DNA of 64,000 nucleotides, from the NCBI RefSeq assembly GCF_009789235.1, contig NZ_WSTB01000010.1:149576-213575 (forward strand). Direction: 5' to 3'. The notes beneath the pieces are model-generated. The model was not told where the DNA came from, searched no databases, and was given only the letters and a program-made list of their open reading frames with translations. Every line of letters starts with the position of its first letter. Within the stretch, counting starts at the first letter, position 1. The DNA is from Flavobacterium hydrocarbonoxydans. Its GTDB lineage: Bacteria; Bacteroidota; Bacteroidia; Flavobacteriales; Flavobacteriaceae. Shown one piece after another: positions 25,132 to 33,970 of the stretch. The position numbers were made by a program, and so were the translations under genes.

Positions 25132-26421
25132 ATGAAAAGAAATAATAGATTACAAAAAAGTAGGAGTATAAAAAAGAATTATTTTTTTGAAATAGTAATT
25201 CTTTTTCTTCTTTTGGTTTCAGGTGTTTCAATAGCTCAAAAAAACACTAAAATAGAAATAGGGAGTATTGACAGTCTTTATTCTAAAACATTAGGAGAGC
25301 AGCGAAAAGTTTGGATTCATCTTCCCCGCAGCGTCGCTTTTGGCGGTTTAAATAAACAGAAATATCCAGTAGTTTATTTATTAGATGGTGATGCTCATTT
25401 TAGTTCTGTAGTGGGAATGATTGAGCAATTAAGTGAAATAAACGGAAATACGCTTTGCCCTGAAATGATTGTTGTGGGGATTCCTAATACCATTAGAACC
25501 AGAGATCTTACCCCAACACATTCAGATGTTGATTTTCCTTTTGTAAATGAGGATATGAGCAAACAATCAGGAGGCGGTGAAAAATTTGCCGAATTTCTGG
25601 AGAAAGAATTGATTCCGTATATAAATAATAAATACCCAACGACTTCTTATAAAACGCTGATAGGTCACTCTTTTGGAGGATTAACGGTAATGAATATTTT
25701 GACCAATCATACTCATTTGTTTAATTCGTATGTATCGATTGATCCAAGTATGTGGTGGGATCATGAAAAATACCTGAAGGAAACACTAACGAAATTAAAA
25801 CTTCAAAAGTTCAGTAATACTTCGTTGTTTCTGGGTATTGCAAATACAATGGACGAAAAGATGGATATTTTCAAAGTAAGAAAAGATACGACTGTAATGA
25901 CAAAACACATTCGCTCTATTTTGGATTTGAATGATTTTTTGAATCAGAATAATAAAAATGGTTTACGATATAAGTCTCAATATTATAAAGAAGATAGTCA
26001 TGGTTCAGTGCCTTTGATTGCAACGTATGATGCTTTGCGATTTATTTTCGATTTTAATCAGCTCAAACTTTCTATTTTAGAGCAAATGAATTTTGACAGA
26101 GCAGTTTTTACCAAGATTGAAAGACACTATGAAACCGTTTCTAAAAACTTAGGCTACAAGGTTAATGTGCCTGAGCAGGTAATCAACACTTATGGATATC
26201 AGGCCTTGAGTCAGAAAAATAATGATTTGGCAGGATATTTATTTAAACTAAATGTTGCCAATTATCCTGAAAGTCCTAATACATATGATTCTTTAGGGGA
26301 TTATTACGAAGCAAATGGTGATAAAAAAAATGCCATAGCAAGTTTTCAGAAAGCATTAAGTTTTGGAACTGATTTTCCGGAAACAAAACAAAAGCTGGAA
26401 AAACTTTTAAACGAGAAATAA
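25132..26421 (+). CDS. Alpha/beta-hydrolase esterase with C-terminal TPR-like tail
   Basis: A 429-residue exported protein; a signal-anchor helix lies at ~18-36 after a basic start. The hydrolase part belongs to the esterase-D/IroE-like group: YPVVYLLDGDAHF, MIVVGIPNT, and the nucleophile elbow GHSFGG near 178-183 (Ser ~180); the catalytic His is probably in KEDSHGSVPL. The last ~70 residues (SPNTYDSLGDYYEANGDKKN, then AIASFQKAL) form a tetratricopeptide-like tail. Substrates in this group include siderophore esters and acyl sugars; none is shown here. Confidence 0.85.
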   Translation: MKRNNRLQKSRSIKKNYFFEIVILFLLLVSGVSIAQKNTKIEIGSIDSLYSKTLGEQRKVWIHLPRSVAFGGLNKQKYPVVYLLDGDAHFSSVVGMIEQLSEINGNTLCPEMIVVGIPNTIRTRDLTPTHSDVDFPFVNEDMSKQSGGGEKFAEFLEKELIPYINNKYPTTSYKTLIGHSFGGLTVMNILTNHTHLFNSYVSIDPSMWWDHEKYLKETLTKLKLQKFSNTSLFLGIANTMDEKMDIFKVRKDTTVMTKHIRSILDLNDFLNQNNKNGLRYKSQYYKEDSHGSVPLIATYDALRFIFDFNQLKLSILEQMNFDRAVFTKIERHYETVSKNLGYKVNVPEQVINTYGYQALSQKNNDLAGYLFKLNVANYPESPNTYDSLGDYYEANGDKKNAIASFQKALSFGTDFPETKQKLEKLLNEK

Positions 26422-26498
26422 AGCAATAATTTGTGAATTATTTTTTCTTTGGATAGAATTTCCAATTTCATTTGTAACATTTAATAGTATTCGGTTTT

Positions 26499-26903
26499 AT
26501 GATTATTATACAAATTAGTGCTTCGGACACCTGGCAAATTAGGCATGAAGTAATGTGGCCGGATCATCCTTTAGAATTTGTGCAGCTGGATGAAGATAAT
26601 GAGGGGATACATTTTGGAGTTTATCTGGAAGAAAAATTAGTTTCAATCGTATCTTGTTTTATTACCAATGATGAAATGCAATTTCGGAAATTAGCAACTC
26701 TGGAAAACTATCAGGGGAAGGGAATAGCCTCGGCGCTTATAAAACATATTCTTCAGCTTGCAAAAGAAAAAGAATTAAAAAAAGTCTGGTGTAACGCCCG
26801 TACCAATAAAAAATCTTTTTATGAAAATTTTGGCATGAAAGATACTTTACAACTCTTTAGCAAAGCCGGGCAGGATTATACCATAATGGAAATTTATTTT
26901 TGA
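26499..26903 (+). CDS. GNAT-family N-acetyltransferase
   Basis: A 134-residue single GNAT domain. The acetyl-CoA pyrophosphate loop is NYQGKGIASALIKHIL near residues 70-85, preceded by the MQFRKLATLE strand and followed by KKVWCNARTNKKSFYENFGM, which is typical. The acceptor is not predictable. A strong terminator follows. Confidence 0.88.
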   Translation: MIIIQISASDTWQIRHEVMWPDHPLEFVQLDEDNEGIHFGVYLEEKLVSIVSCFITNDEMQFRKLATLENYQGKGIASALIKHILQLAKEKELKKVWCNARTNKKSFYENFGMKDTLQLFSKAGQDYTIMEIYF

Positions 26904-26926
26904 TAAAAAAAACATCAACACATAAC

Positions 26927-26963
26927 AACGCAATCATGATTTAGTATGATTGCGTTTTTTTTT
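26927..26963 (+). terminator. Rho-independent terminator after the GNAT gene
   Basis: AACGCAATCAT (26927-26937) pairs perfectly with ATGATTGCGTT (26946-26956), followed by T residues. Confidence 0.88.
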
Positions 26964-27256
26964 ATGATATAAAATTTAAAAAAAATTGGATTACATTGTC
27001 TCTAATGAAATAGCTAAAAAACACTCCTTAACGTAAAAGTCTGGTATTAAAATTACGAATCTGATAAATAACACCTTTCTAAATCACCTAAATGCTCAAA
27101 AAACGAATATTTTTAAGTTCGGCAACTGTTTTCTCAAACGAAATAGTTGAATTTTTTTCCTTAAAACAGATAATTTGATAAAATATTTTTACTAAAAAAG
27201 TGATTTATTTAAAATTATAATAAAAAATAACTATTTATCATAATTTTATTTTTTTT

Positions 27257-27279
27257 ACTAAAACGTTTTAGTATGTTTG
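27257..27279 (+). promoter_or_regulatory. LacI-type operator abutting the susC -7 element
   Basis: The perfect 16-bp palindrome ACTAAAACGTTTTAGT (27257-27272) shares its last T with the -7 element TATGTTTG (27272-27279). The same arrangement recurs at 47286-47307 and 48491-48513. A bound repressor would block the promoter. The likely binder is the LacI protein at 45857-46888. Confidence 0.8.
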
Positions 27280-27289
27280 TCTCCGTTAA

Positions 27290-27324
27290 CCAAATAGTAA
27301 CCAAAATAGTAACCAAAATAGTAA
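27290..27324 (+). repeat. 12-base tandem repeat in the susC leader
   Basis: CCAAATAGTAA is followed by two CCAAAATAGTAA units and a decayed CCAAAAACATTAA. It lies in the presumed 5' untranslated region, 28-63 bases before the start codon. Confidence 0.7.
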
Positions 27325-27352
27325 CCAAAAACATTAATACCACAAACATTAT

Positions 27353-30300
27353 ATGAAAACGAAAGATTTCTTAGAGATTGTTTTGAAAATGAGAGGCAAT
27401 GTTCTTTTTAAGGTCAGCAGTAAATTCAAGCTGAATAAGATTGCTTTGATGAGTCTTATTATTTCTTCCTTTATGATCAATACAGTTACGGCTGCAGATG
27501 TATCCTTCCAGCAGGATTTAATTACCATTACGGGTAAAGTTGTGGATTCGGATAATATTTCATTGCCGGGAGTATCAATTTTAGAAAAAGGAACTACAAA
27601 TGGTACTCAGACAGATATCGATGGAAATTATTCCATTAAAGTAAGTTCGAAAAATGCAACACTTGTTTTTACTTTCCAGGGACTTAAAACAGTGGAGAAA
27701 ATAGTAGGTGATGATCAAATTTTAGATATTCAATTATTAGAAGATTTAAATGCGTTAGATGAAGTTGTAGTTGTAGGATACGGAAAACAGAAAAAAGTGA
27801 GTGTTGTAGGAGCACAGTCATCAGTAGATGTTGAAGAGCTAAAACAACCTGTTGCCAATGTTAGTACGATGCTGGCAGGTAGAATTTCCGGTTTAACTGG
27901 TGTTCAGCGTTCTGGACTTCCGGGGAGTAATAGTGCTGATTTATGGATTCGTGGTATTTCTACTTTTGGTAGTTCAAGCCCGCTTATTTTGGTGGATGGT
28001 GTTGAGCGTACCTTGGATGATTTGAATCCTATTGATATTGCTTCTTTCTCTATTTTAAAAGATGCTTCTGCAACTGCTGTTTACGGTATTCGTGGTGCAA
28101 ACGGAGTTATTTTGGTTGAGACAAGAAAAGGTAAAGTTGGTAAACCTCAAATTATGGTTGACTATAATGAAGGGATTACAGCTTTTACAAAAGTGCCAGA
28201 TGTAGTAGATGGTGTTACCTATATGCGATTGGCAAATGAGGCTTTGACAACCAGAGGGCAAGCGCCTAAATATTCTGAGCAAACTATACAGCGTACCGCT
28301 TCAAAGTACGATCCTTTGTTGTATCCGGATGTTGACTGGCTGGATGCCGTTTATAATAAATTTGGAAGAAATCGCCAGGCTACAGTAAACGTAAGTGGAG
28401 GAGCTGAGGCTGCTAAATATTATGTTTCGTTAGGTTATTATGATGAAAAAGGTCTTTTTAAAACCAGTGATACAGAAAGTTATGATGCTGATACCCGTTT
28501 TAAAAGATATAATTTTACAACCAACTTAAATGTAGATATTACCAAAACAACTAGTATGACACTAGGAGTTCGCGGATACCTTTCTGAGGGTAATTTCCCG
28601 GAATTGGGAGCTGATGGTATTTACGGTACCGCATTAGAAACTTCTCCGGTAGAATTTCCAATTTTATATCCAGGAGGCTTTGTGCCGGGAAAAGGACCTA
28701 ACTCAGGATTTAATCCTTATGCACAAGCAGCTTTGAGAGGTTATAAAGTAAATAATAAGAATCAAATTAATTCGAATTTAAGACTTACTCAAAATTTAGA
28801 GTCATTAACAAAAGGATTAACCTGGACAGGAATGTTTTCTTTTGATGCTTATAATGAGCAAAATGTAAATCGTGGTAAACGCCCAAGTACTTATGCTATT
28901 GATCAAAACAATCCATATACACAAGATGGTGAATTGGTGTTGATAGAAACTTTTGCCGGGACAGATTATTTAGGATACAGTAGGTCAAATGGAGGAAACA
29001 GAAGAATTTATCTGGAGACTTCCTTTAATTACGACAGAACTTTTGGTAAACATACTTTTGGAGGTTTATTATTGTTTAACAGAACTGACTATGTTGATGC
29101 TTTTGCCAATGATTTTACAGCTTCTATCCCATATAGAAATCAAGGTCTTGCAGGTCGTGTAACTTATGGTTATGATGATAAATATTTCTTAGAAATAAAC
29201 GGAGGATATAACGGTTCTGAAAATTTTGCACCCAATAACAGATACGGTTTCTTCCCTTCTTTTGCAGCAGGATGGATTGTATCAAACGAGGAATTCTTTA
29301 GCCCGCTAAAAGAAACTATCAATTACTTTAAAATTAGATATTCCGATGGAAAAGTTGGAGCGGCTTCAGGAGCAGGACGTTTTGCATATTTAAGCCGTGT
29401 AGAAGATGGACAGCCAGGTTATGATTTTGGAGAAGAACCTCAATATACCTCTGGTATCAGAGAAACTTATTATGGAGCTGATGTCACCTGGTCAACTTCA
29501 CGTAAGCAGGATTTAGGATTTGAAGTAAATGCTTTTAATAGTAGTTTAAAAATAATCTTTGACTTGTTTAAAGAGCGTTCTACCGGAGCATTTTTGCAAA
29601 GAGGTGATGTGCCAATTTATATTGGACTTGCCGCTTCGCCATACGGAAATATTGGAGTTGTAGATAACAAAGGTTTTGATGGAAGTATAAATTATACTAA
29701 AAATATCAACGATTTAAAACTTTCTTTCAGAGGAACTTTTTCTTATAACAGAAATGAAGTTATCGAAAATGGTCAGCCAGAGCAATTATATCCTTGGCAG
29801 GATAGAAGAGGAACTTCTCTATTGGCTCGTTTCGGTTATGTTGCAGAACGATTATATACTTTGTCTGATGACGTAAATAAAGATGGATTTATTTCACCGG
29901 CTGATGGAAGTCAGTATCCAACTCAATTTGGTCAAATCATGCCAGGTGATATAAAATATACAGATTTGAATGGCGACGGAAAAATTGATTCTTATGATCA
30001 AAAACAAATTGGTCAGGGAGACGTTCCTGCTTTTACCTATGGTTTTGGACTTACAGGTGAGTACAAAGGTTTTGATTTAAGTTTGTTTTTCCAAGGACAA
30101 ACAGAAGCGGATATTATGCTTGGAGGACAATCAATTCAGCCATTCGTAGGTGGTGGAGGTGTAGGAAACCTTTACACAACAGCAATTGATCGCTGGACGC
30201 CAGACAGTGATGATCCTTATGCAATGTATCCAAGATTATCTTATGGAGATTCAGGAATTGGTCAAAATAATAATACTCAGGTTAGTTCATGGTGGTTAAG

Positions 30301-30526
30301 AGATGTTAGTTTCTTACGATTAAAAACGGCTGAGATTGGGTATAATTTGCCTAAAGATTTTTCTAGCAAATTAAAATTACAAAACACACGATTTTATATA
30401 AGAGGGGTGAATTTATTGACATTTTCAAACTTTGATATCTGGGATCCGGAGTTAACTACAACTGGTAATGGTAGAGCTTATCCAAATATAACAACTGTTG
30501 CAGTTGGTGTTAACGTACAATTTTAA
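27353..30526 (+). CDS. SusC/RagA-family TonB-linked outer-membrane transporter
   Basis: A 1057-residue protein. After an extended signal region (to about residue 48) it has a carboxypeptidase-regulatory-like domain (ITGKVVDSDNISLPGVSILE, ~58-77), the TonB box EVVVVGYGKQKK, a plug domain (SSPLILVDGVERTLDDLNPI), and a 22-strand-type barrel ending in NITTVAVGVNVQF. An EF-hand-like loop DLNGDGKIDSYDQ occurs late in the barrel. It forms a lidded transporter with the SusD protein directly downstream. The GH76, GH92 and mannose genes after it indicate imported alpha-mannan fragments. A LacI-type operator covers its promoter. Confidence 0.95.
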   Translation: MKTKDFLEIVLKMRGNVLFKVSSKFKLNKIALMSLIISSFMINTVTAADVSFQQDLITITGKVVDSDNISLPGVSILEKGTTNGTQTDIDGNYSIKVSSKNATLVFTFQGLKTVEKIVGDDQILDIQLLEDLNALDEVVVVGYGKQKKVSVVGAQSSVDVEELKQPVANVSTMLAGRISGLTGVQRSGLPGSNSADLWIRGISTFGSSSPLILVDGVERTLDDLNPIDIASFSILKDASATAVYGIRGANGVILVETRKGKVGKPQIMVDYNEGITAFTKVPDVVDGVTYMRLANEALTTRGQAPKYSEQTIQRTASKYDPLLYPDVDWLDAVYNKFGRNRQATVNVSGGAEAAKYYVSLGYYDEKGLFKTSDTESYDADTRFKRYNFTTNLNVDITKTTSMTLGVRGYLSEGNFPELGADGIYGTALETSPVEFPILYPGGFVPGKGPNSGFNPYAQAALRGYKVNNKNQINSNLRLTQNLESLTKGLTWTGMFSFDAYNEQNVNRGKRPSTYAIDQNNPYTQDGELVLIETFAGTDYLGYSRSNGGNRRIYLETSFNYDRTFGKHTFGGLLLFNRTDYVDAFANDFTASIPYRNQGLAGRVTYGYDDKYFLEINGGYNGSENFAPNNRYGFFPSFAAGWIVSNEEFFSPLKETINYFKIRYSDGKVGAASGAGRFAYLSRVEDGQPGYDFGEEPQYTSGIRETYYGADVTWSTSRKQDLGFEVNAFNSSLKIIFDLFKERSTGAFLQRGDVPIYIGLAASPYGNIGVVDNKGFDGSINYTKNINDLKLSFRGTFSYNRNEVIENGQPEQLYPWQDRRGTSLLARFGYVAERLYTLSDDVNKDGFISPADGSQYPTQFGQIMPGDIKYTDLNGDGKIDSYDQKQIGQGDVPAFTYGFGLTGEYKGFDLSLFFQGQTEADIMLGGQSIQPFVGGGGVGNLYTTAIDRWTPDSDDPYAMYPRLSYGDSGIGQNNNTQVSSWWLRDVSFLRLKTAEIGYNLPKDFSSKLKLQNTRFYIRGVNLLTFSNFDIWDPELTTTGNGRAYPNITTVAVGVNVQF

Positions 30527-30565
30527 TAAAAAAAATAAAATATAATTTTTTAAAATATTCAAGTC

Positions 30566-32362
30566 ATGAAAAAATTAATATTACTATTTACTGGACTTAT
30601 CTTTTTTTCCTGTAATGACGACTATTTAGATCAGGTTCCGGATGATCGTTTAACATTCGACGAGACTTTTTCTCAAAGAAATACAGTAGAAAAATATCTG
30701 GCGAACATCTACTCCCGTATTCCGAGTGAGTTGGATCAAAGAGACACTAATAACCATTCAGGACCTTGGATGGGAGCTTCTGATGAGGCTGAATACTGGG
30801 TCTCTTTCCACTTCGGAAACTTTATGAATATAGGAGACTGGAACGCTACCAGTGGTGAAACGGGTGATCAATGGGCAAACTATTATGGAGGAATTAGAGA
30901 TTGTTCTACTTTAATTCAAAACATTAACAAATGCCAGAACTGTACTGATGAACGTACAAGTCAATACATTGCCGAAGCAAGAGTTTTAAGAGCATATTAC
31001 TATTATAATTTAGTTAGATTATATGGGCCTATTTTATTAATGGGAGAGCAGCCAATTCCTGCTGATGCTGATTTAGATGTGCTTAACTTACATAGAAATA
31101 CTGTCGAGGAATGTGTGGCATATATTGTAAGCGAACTTGATGCAGGTGCAGACGCATTAAAAACAGTTTCATTTCAGGATGATAACGCAGGCAGAATGAG
31201 CAGACCTTTTGCTTTGGCTATTAAAGAAAAAGTATTGTTGATAAATGCAAGCCCACTTTTTAATGGAAATACTGATTACTCGGCTTTTGTGGATGAAACA
31301 GGTAAACATTACATTTCACAATCTGTAGATGTAAACAAATGGAAGGCAGCTGCAGATGCTTCAAAAGCATTTATTGATGAGTTTGTACCAGGGACTTATG
31401 AATTATACAAAGCATATAATGTAGATGGTACTTACAATCCGTATTTGTCAACTCGTGATGTAATGCTGAAAGACTGGAATGTTGAAATGATTTATGCCAG
31501 ACCTCGTGGAGGAATTGCTTATCATTATGAAGTTACGCCCTATCATGCAGGGTATCCTGATGAGGTACATGGTGCTGGCGGGTTGGGCGTTACACAAGAA
31601 ATGGTTGATGCTTATTTTACTGCAAATGGTCGTTCTATCGATGATCCGGCTTCAGGATATCAGGAAACAGGTTTTTCAAATTTTCAGGCACCTTTCGATT
31701 TTAAACAAAGAAGTGCTTATAACCAATGGGTAAACAGAGAGCCGAGGTTTTATGTTGGTGTTACGTATAATGAAAGCCTTTGGTTAAACCGTGATTACGG
31801 AAATATTATTACTGAATTATGGTATAATGGAAACTCTGGTCGTGCAGTTGGAGCAAATGATTATTCTCCTACAGGTTATGTGGTTAGAAAAAATATGATT
31901 ACGGGTAATAAAAACAATACAAACAGAAGCATTCCAATGTTACGATTGGCTGAAATCTATTTAGATTATGTTGAGGCTTTAAACGAATATGATCCTACCA
32001 ATCCGGATATTTTAATTTATTTAAATAAAATTAGAGAACGTGCAGGAATTCCCGAATATGGTTCAGCAGAATTGCCTGCTCCGGTAGGACAATCAGATAT
32101 GCGTATCGCAATTCATAAAGAAAGAAGAGTAGAGCTTGCTTTTGAAAACGTACGTTATTTTGATATTCGCAGATGGAAAGAAGCAGAGGAAAAATTCTCA
32201 GGTGATTTTCATGGTCTGGATATTAATGCAACAGATGAAAATAATTTTTACAAACAAGTAGTTTTCGAAAAAAGGATTTTTAACCAAAGACATTACTTAT
32301 GGCCAATACCTCAAGTTGAGATGAACACCAACAGAAGTTTGATTCAAAATCCCGGCTGGTAA
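30566..32362 (+). CDS. SusD/RagB-family glycan-binding lipoprotein
   Basis: A 598-residue lipoprotein with lipobox FFSC (Cys ~16). The start of the mature part, DDYLDQVPDDRLTFDETFSQ, is the standard SusD opening, and RVLRAYYYYNLVRLYGPILL is a family TPR helix. It ends with YFDIRRWKEAE and HYLWPIPQVEMNTN, both typical. It acts as the surface lid for the SusC partner 39 bases upstream and binds the polysaccharide at the cell surface. Confidence 0.95.
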   Translation: MKKLILLFTGLIFFSCNDDYLDQVPDDRLTFDETFSQRNTVEKYLANIYSRIPSELDQRDTNNHSGPWMGASDEAEYWVSFHFGNFMNIGDWNATSGETGDQWANYYGGIRDCSTLIQNINKCQNCTDERTSQYIAEARVLRAYYYYNLVRLYGPILLMGEQPIPADADLDVLNLHRNTVEECVAYIVSELDAGADALKTVSFQDDNAGRMSRPFALAIKEKVLLINASPLFNGNTDYSAFVDETGKHYISQSVDVNKWKAAADASKAFIDEFVPGTYELYKAYNVDGTYNPYLSTRDVMLKDWNVEMIYARPRGGIAYHYEVTPYHAGYPDEVHGAGGLGVTQEMVDAYFTANGRSIDDPASGYQETGFSNFQAPFDFKQRSAYNQWVNREPRFYVGVTYNESLWLNRDYGNIITELWYNGNSGRAVGANDYSPTGYVVRKNMITGNKNNTNRSIPMLRLAEIYLDYVEALNEYDPTNPDILIYLNKIRERAGIPEYGSAELPAPVGQSDMRIAIHKERRVELAFENVRYFDIRRWKEAEEKFSGDFHGLDINATDENNFYKQVVFEKRIFNQRHYLWPIPQVEMNTNRSLIQNPGW

Positions 32363-32435
32363 TACCTTTTTAACTGTTTTACAGCGCTATTTAAATATAA
32401 AAGCAGCGCTTAACTAACCTTTAATAAATAAACCT

Positions 32436-33824
32436 ATGTATAAAAATAGTATAAAAATAGTTTCATTAATTTTTGTTGCAAGCTTAGCAGGTTCTTGTTC
32501 TCAAGATGACAATTATATTTTTGAAGATTATCCCTCTTCTGTGGTAAATACGGATCCGGCAGGTTCCCCAGCTAGAAGTATTATAGAAAACTGGAGTAAT
32601 CATTCAGATAAAATATGGCGCCAGTATTTTGATAATAACACTGCAATTTATTACGATGAAGCAGTAAAAAGGCCTTTGGAATGGCCTTATGATTTCTTCA
32701 GTAAAACATGGAAAGAAGTTAACAAGACCTACGGGACATTCGGTGACGAAAACAGGTTGTATGCTGTTTTTCATAACGAAAGCAAAGGACCAACGTATGT
32801 AGGTACCATTTTTGACAGCGAAAGCGGCAACAGAAGTTTGTTTGACATGGCTTTTGAAGGAACTGAAATGAAAGGTAATAATATAGATAATCCTCTCTTG
32901 GCAGTAAGTCAGATTGTTGAAACCTCTTCAAACGGATTAAAAGGTTCTGCGGCAAAAGCAATTTGGGGTGATACGTATTCTCAAATCTTCTTGTACGATA
33001 TCTATACGAATTTGCAAATGCAAACTGAAGCCGATCGTATTTTTGCTTTAAATAATACTAAAACTTCAAGTTTTCCAAAAGCAAATACGTTCTGGTTTAG
33101 AGATTGGTATTATCCAATTTATAAAGATCACGGTGGCAGAATGTCTTTAGGGAACTTCTTTAAACTAGTGGCGCAATTTTATCCAACAAACGGGAATACT
33201 TACGATCATGATATGAACATGGGTGAGTTTGTTCACTTTTTTAGCGGTGCAACCGGAGATGATTTACAGCCTCTTGCAGAAGAAGCTTTTGGATGGAGTG
33301 ACGAATGGCAGGAAGAATTATTAGATGCCCGTGCTGATTTTCCAACTTTAAATTATCCATTTACACCGGTAGTAAATATCACAGATTTAACAACTGGAGC
33401 AATAATTACGGTAAGCAAAGACAACGGAAATGGTGCTGAAGGAGCAGAAGGATCATTAAAACTAATAGACAACGACTTAAATTCTAAGTTCCTTGTTGGT
33501 GGTCTTAACAGATTTGATACGGATTTCTGGATGCAGCAGGAACTTACTGAAGCTGCTGTTGTAAACAAATACAACTTTACATCTGGTAATGATGCTCCAG
33601 ACAGAGACCCTATCAATTGGGAAGTGTTTGGTTCTAATGATGGTTCTACATGGACATCGATTGATACAAGAACCGATCAGGTTTTTACAGGTAGAAATCA
33701 AACCAGAGAATTTACCGTTGTAAACGAAACGGCTTATAAATATTACAGAATCAGTATTACCAAAAATGGTGGTAGCGATGCTATTCAGATAAGTGAATGG
33801 AGACAATACTTCGTTAGAAAATAA
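32436..33824 (+). CDS. Surface lipoprotein with C-terminal F5/8-like (discoidin) domain
   Basis: A 462-residue protein with lipobox LAGSC (Cys ~21). The middle (~50-290) resembles basic-secretory-type peptidase modules (FFKLVAQFYPTNG, then MGEFVHFFSGATGDDLQPLA), but no HExxH zinc motif is present, so it may be a non-catalytic relative. The C-terminal ~140 residues (NWEVFGSNDGSTWTSIDTRT, then YKYYRISITKNGG) are a discoidin/F5/8-type carbohydrate-binding domain. Its place after SusD suggests a SusE/F-like surface glycan-binding role. A terminator follows, which may separate it from the enzyme genes. Confidence 0.75.
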   Translation: MYKNSIKIVSLIFVASLAGSCSQDDNYIFEDYPSSVVNTDPAGSPARSIIENWSNHSDKIWRQYFDNNTAIYYDEAVKRPLEWPYDFFSKTWKEVNKTYGTFGDENRLYAVFHNESKGPTYVGTIFDSESGNRSLFDMAFEGTEMKGNNIDNPLLAVSQIVETSSNGLKGSAAKAIWGDTYSQIFLYDIYTNLQMQTEADRIFALNNTKTSSFPKANTFWFRDWYYPIYKDHGGRMSLGNFFKLVAQFYPTNGNTYDHDMNMGEFVHFFSGATGDDLQPLAEEAFGWSDEWQEELLDARADFPTLNYPFTPVVNITDLTTGAIITVSKDNGNGAEGAEGSLKLIDNDLNSKFLVGGLNRFDTDFWMQQELTEAAVVNKYNFTSGNDAPDRDPINWEVFGSNDGSTWTSIDTRTDQVFTGRNQTREFTVVNETAYKYYRISITKNGGSDAIQISEWRQYFVRK

Positions 33825-33863
33825 GTGATTTAATTAAGTTTAGTAGTGGTGGTGGATAGGCAA

Positions 33864-33904
33864 GGCATTCCGAACTGGTTCTTCGGAATGCCCTATCTTT
33901 TTTA
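33864..33904 (+). terminator. Rho-independent terminator inside the mannan locus
   Basis: GGCATTCCG (33864-33872) pairs with CGGAATGCC (33884-33892), with a T-rich tail. It may cut transcription between the capture genes and the enzyme genes, lowering downstream levels. Confidence 0.8.
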
Positions 33905-33970
33905 AACTTAAAAAATCAATTTCATAAATAAGAATTTTGCTTTTAAAAAGTAATATTTTAATAATACATA

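Larger units (their letters stand above)
26904..27352. other. Terminator and susC control region
   Basis: The left end holds a terminator (26927-26963). About 270 bases of AT-rich sequence follow without recognisable structure. The susC promoter and operator are at 27257-27279 and a 12-base tandem repeat lies in the leader at 27290-27324. No gene is supported. Confidence 0.7.
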
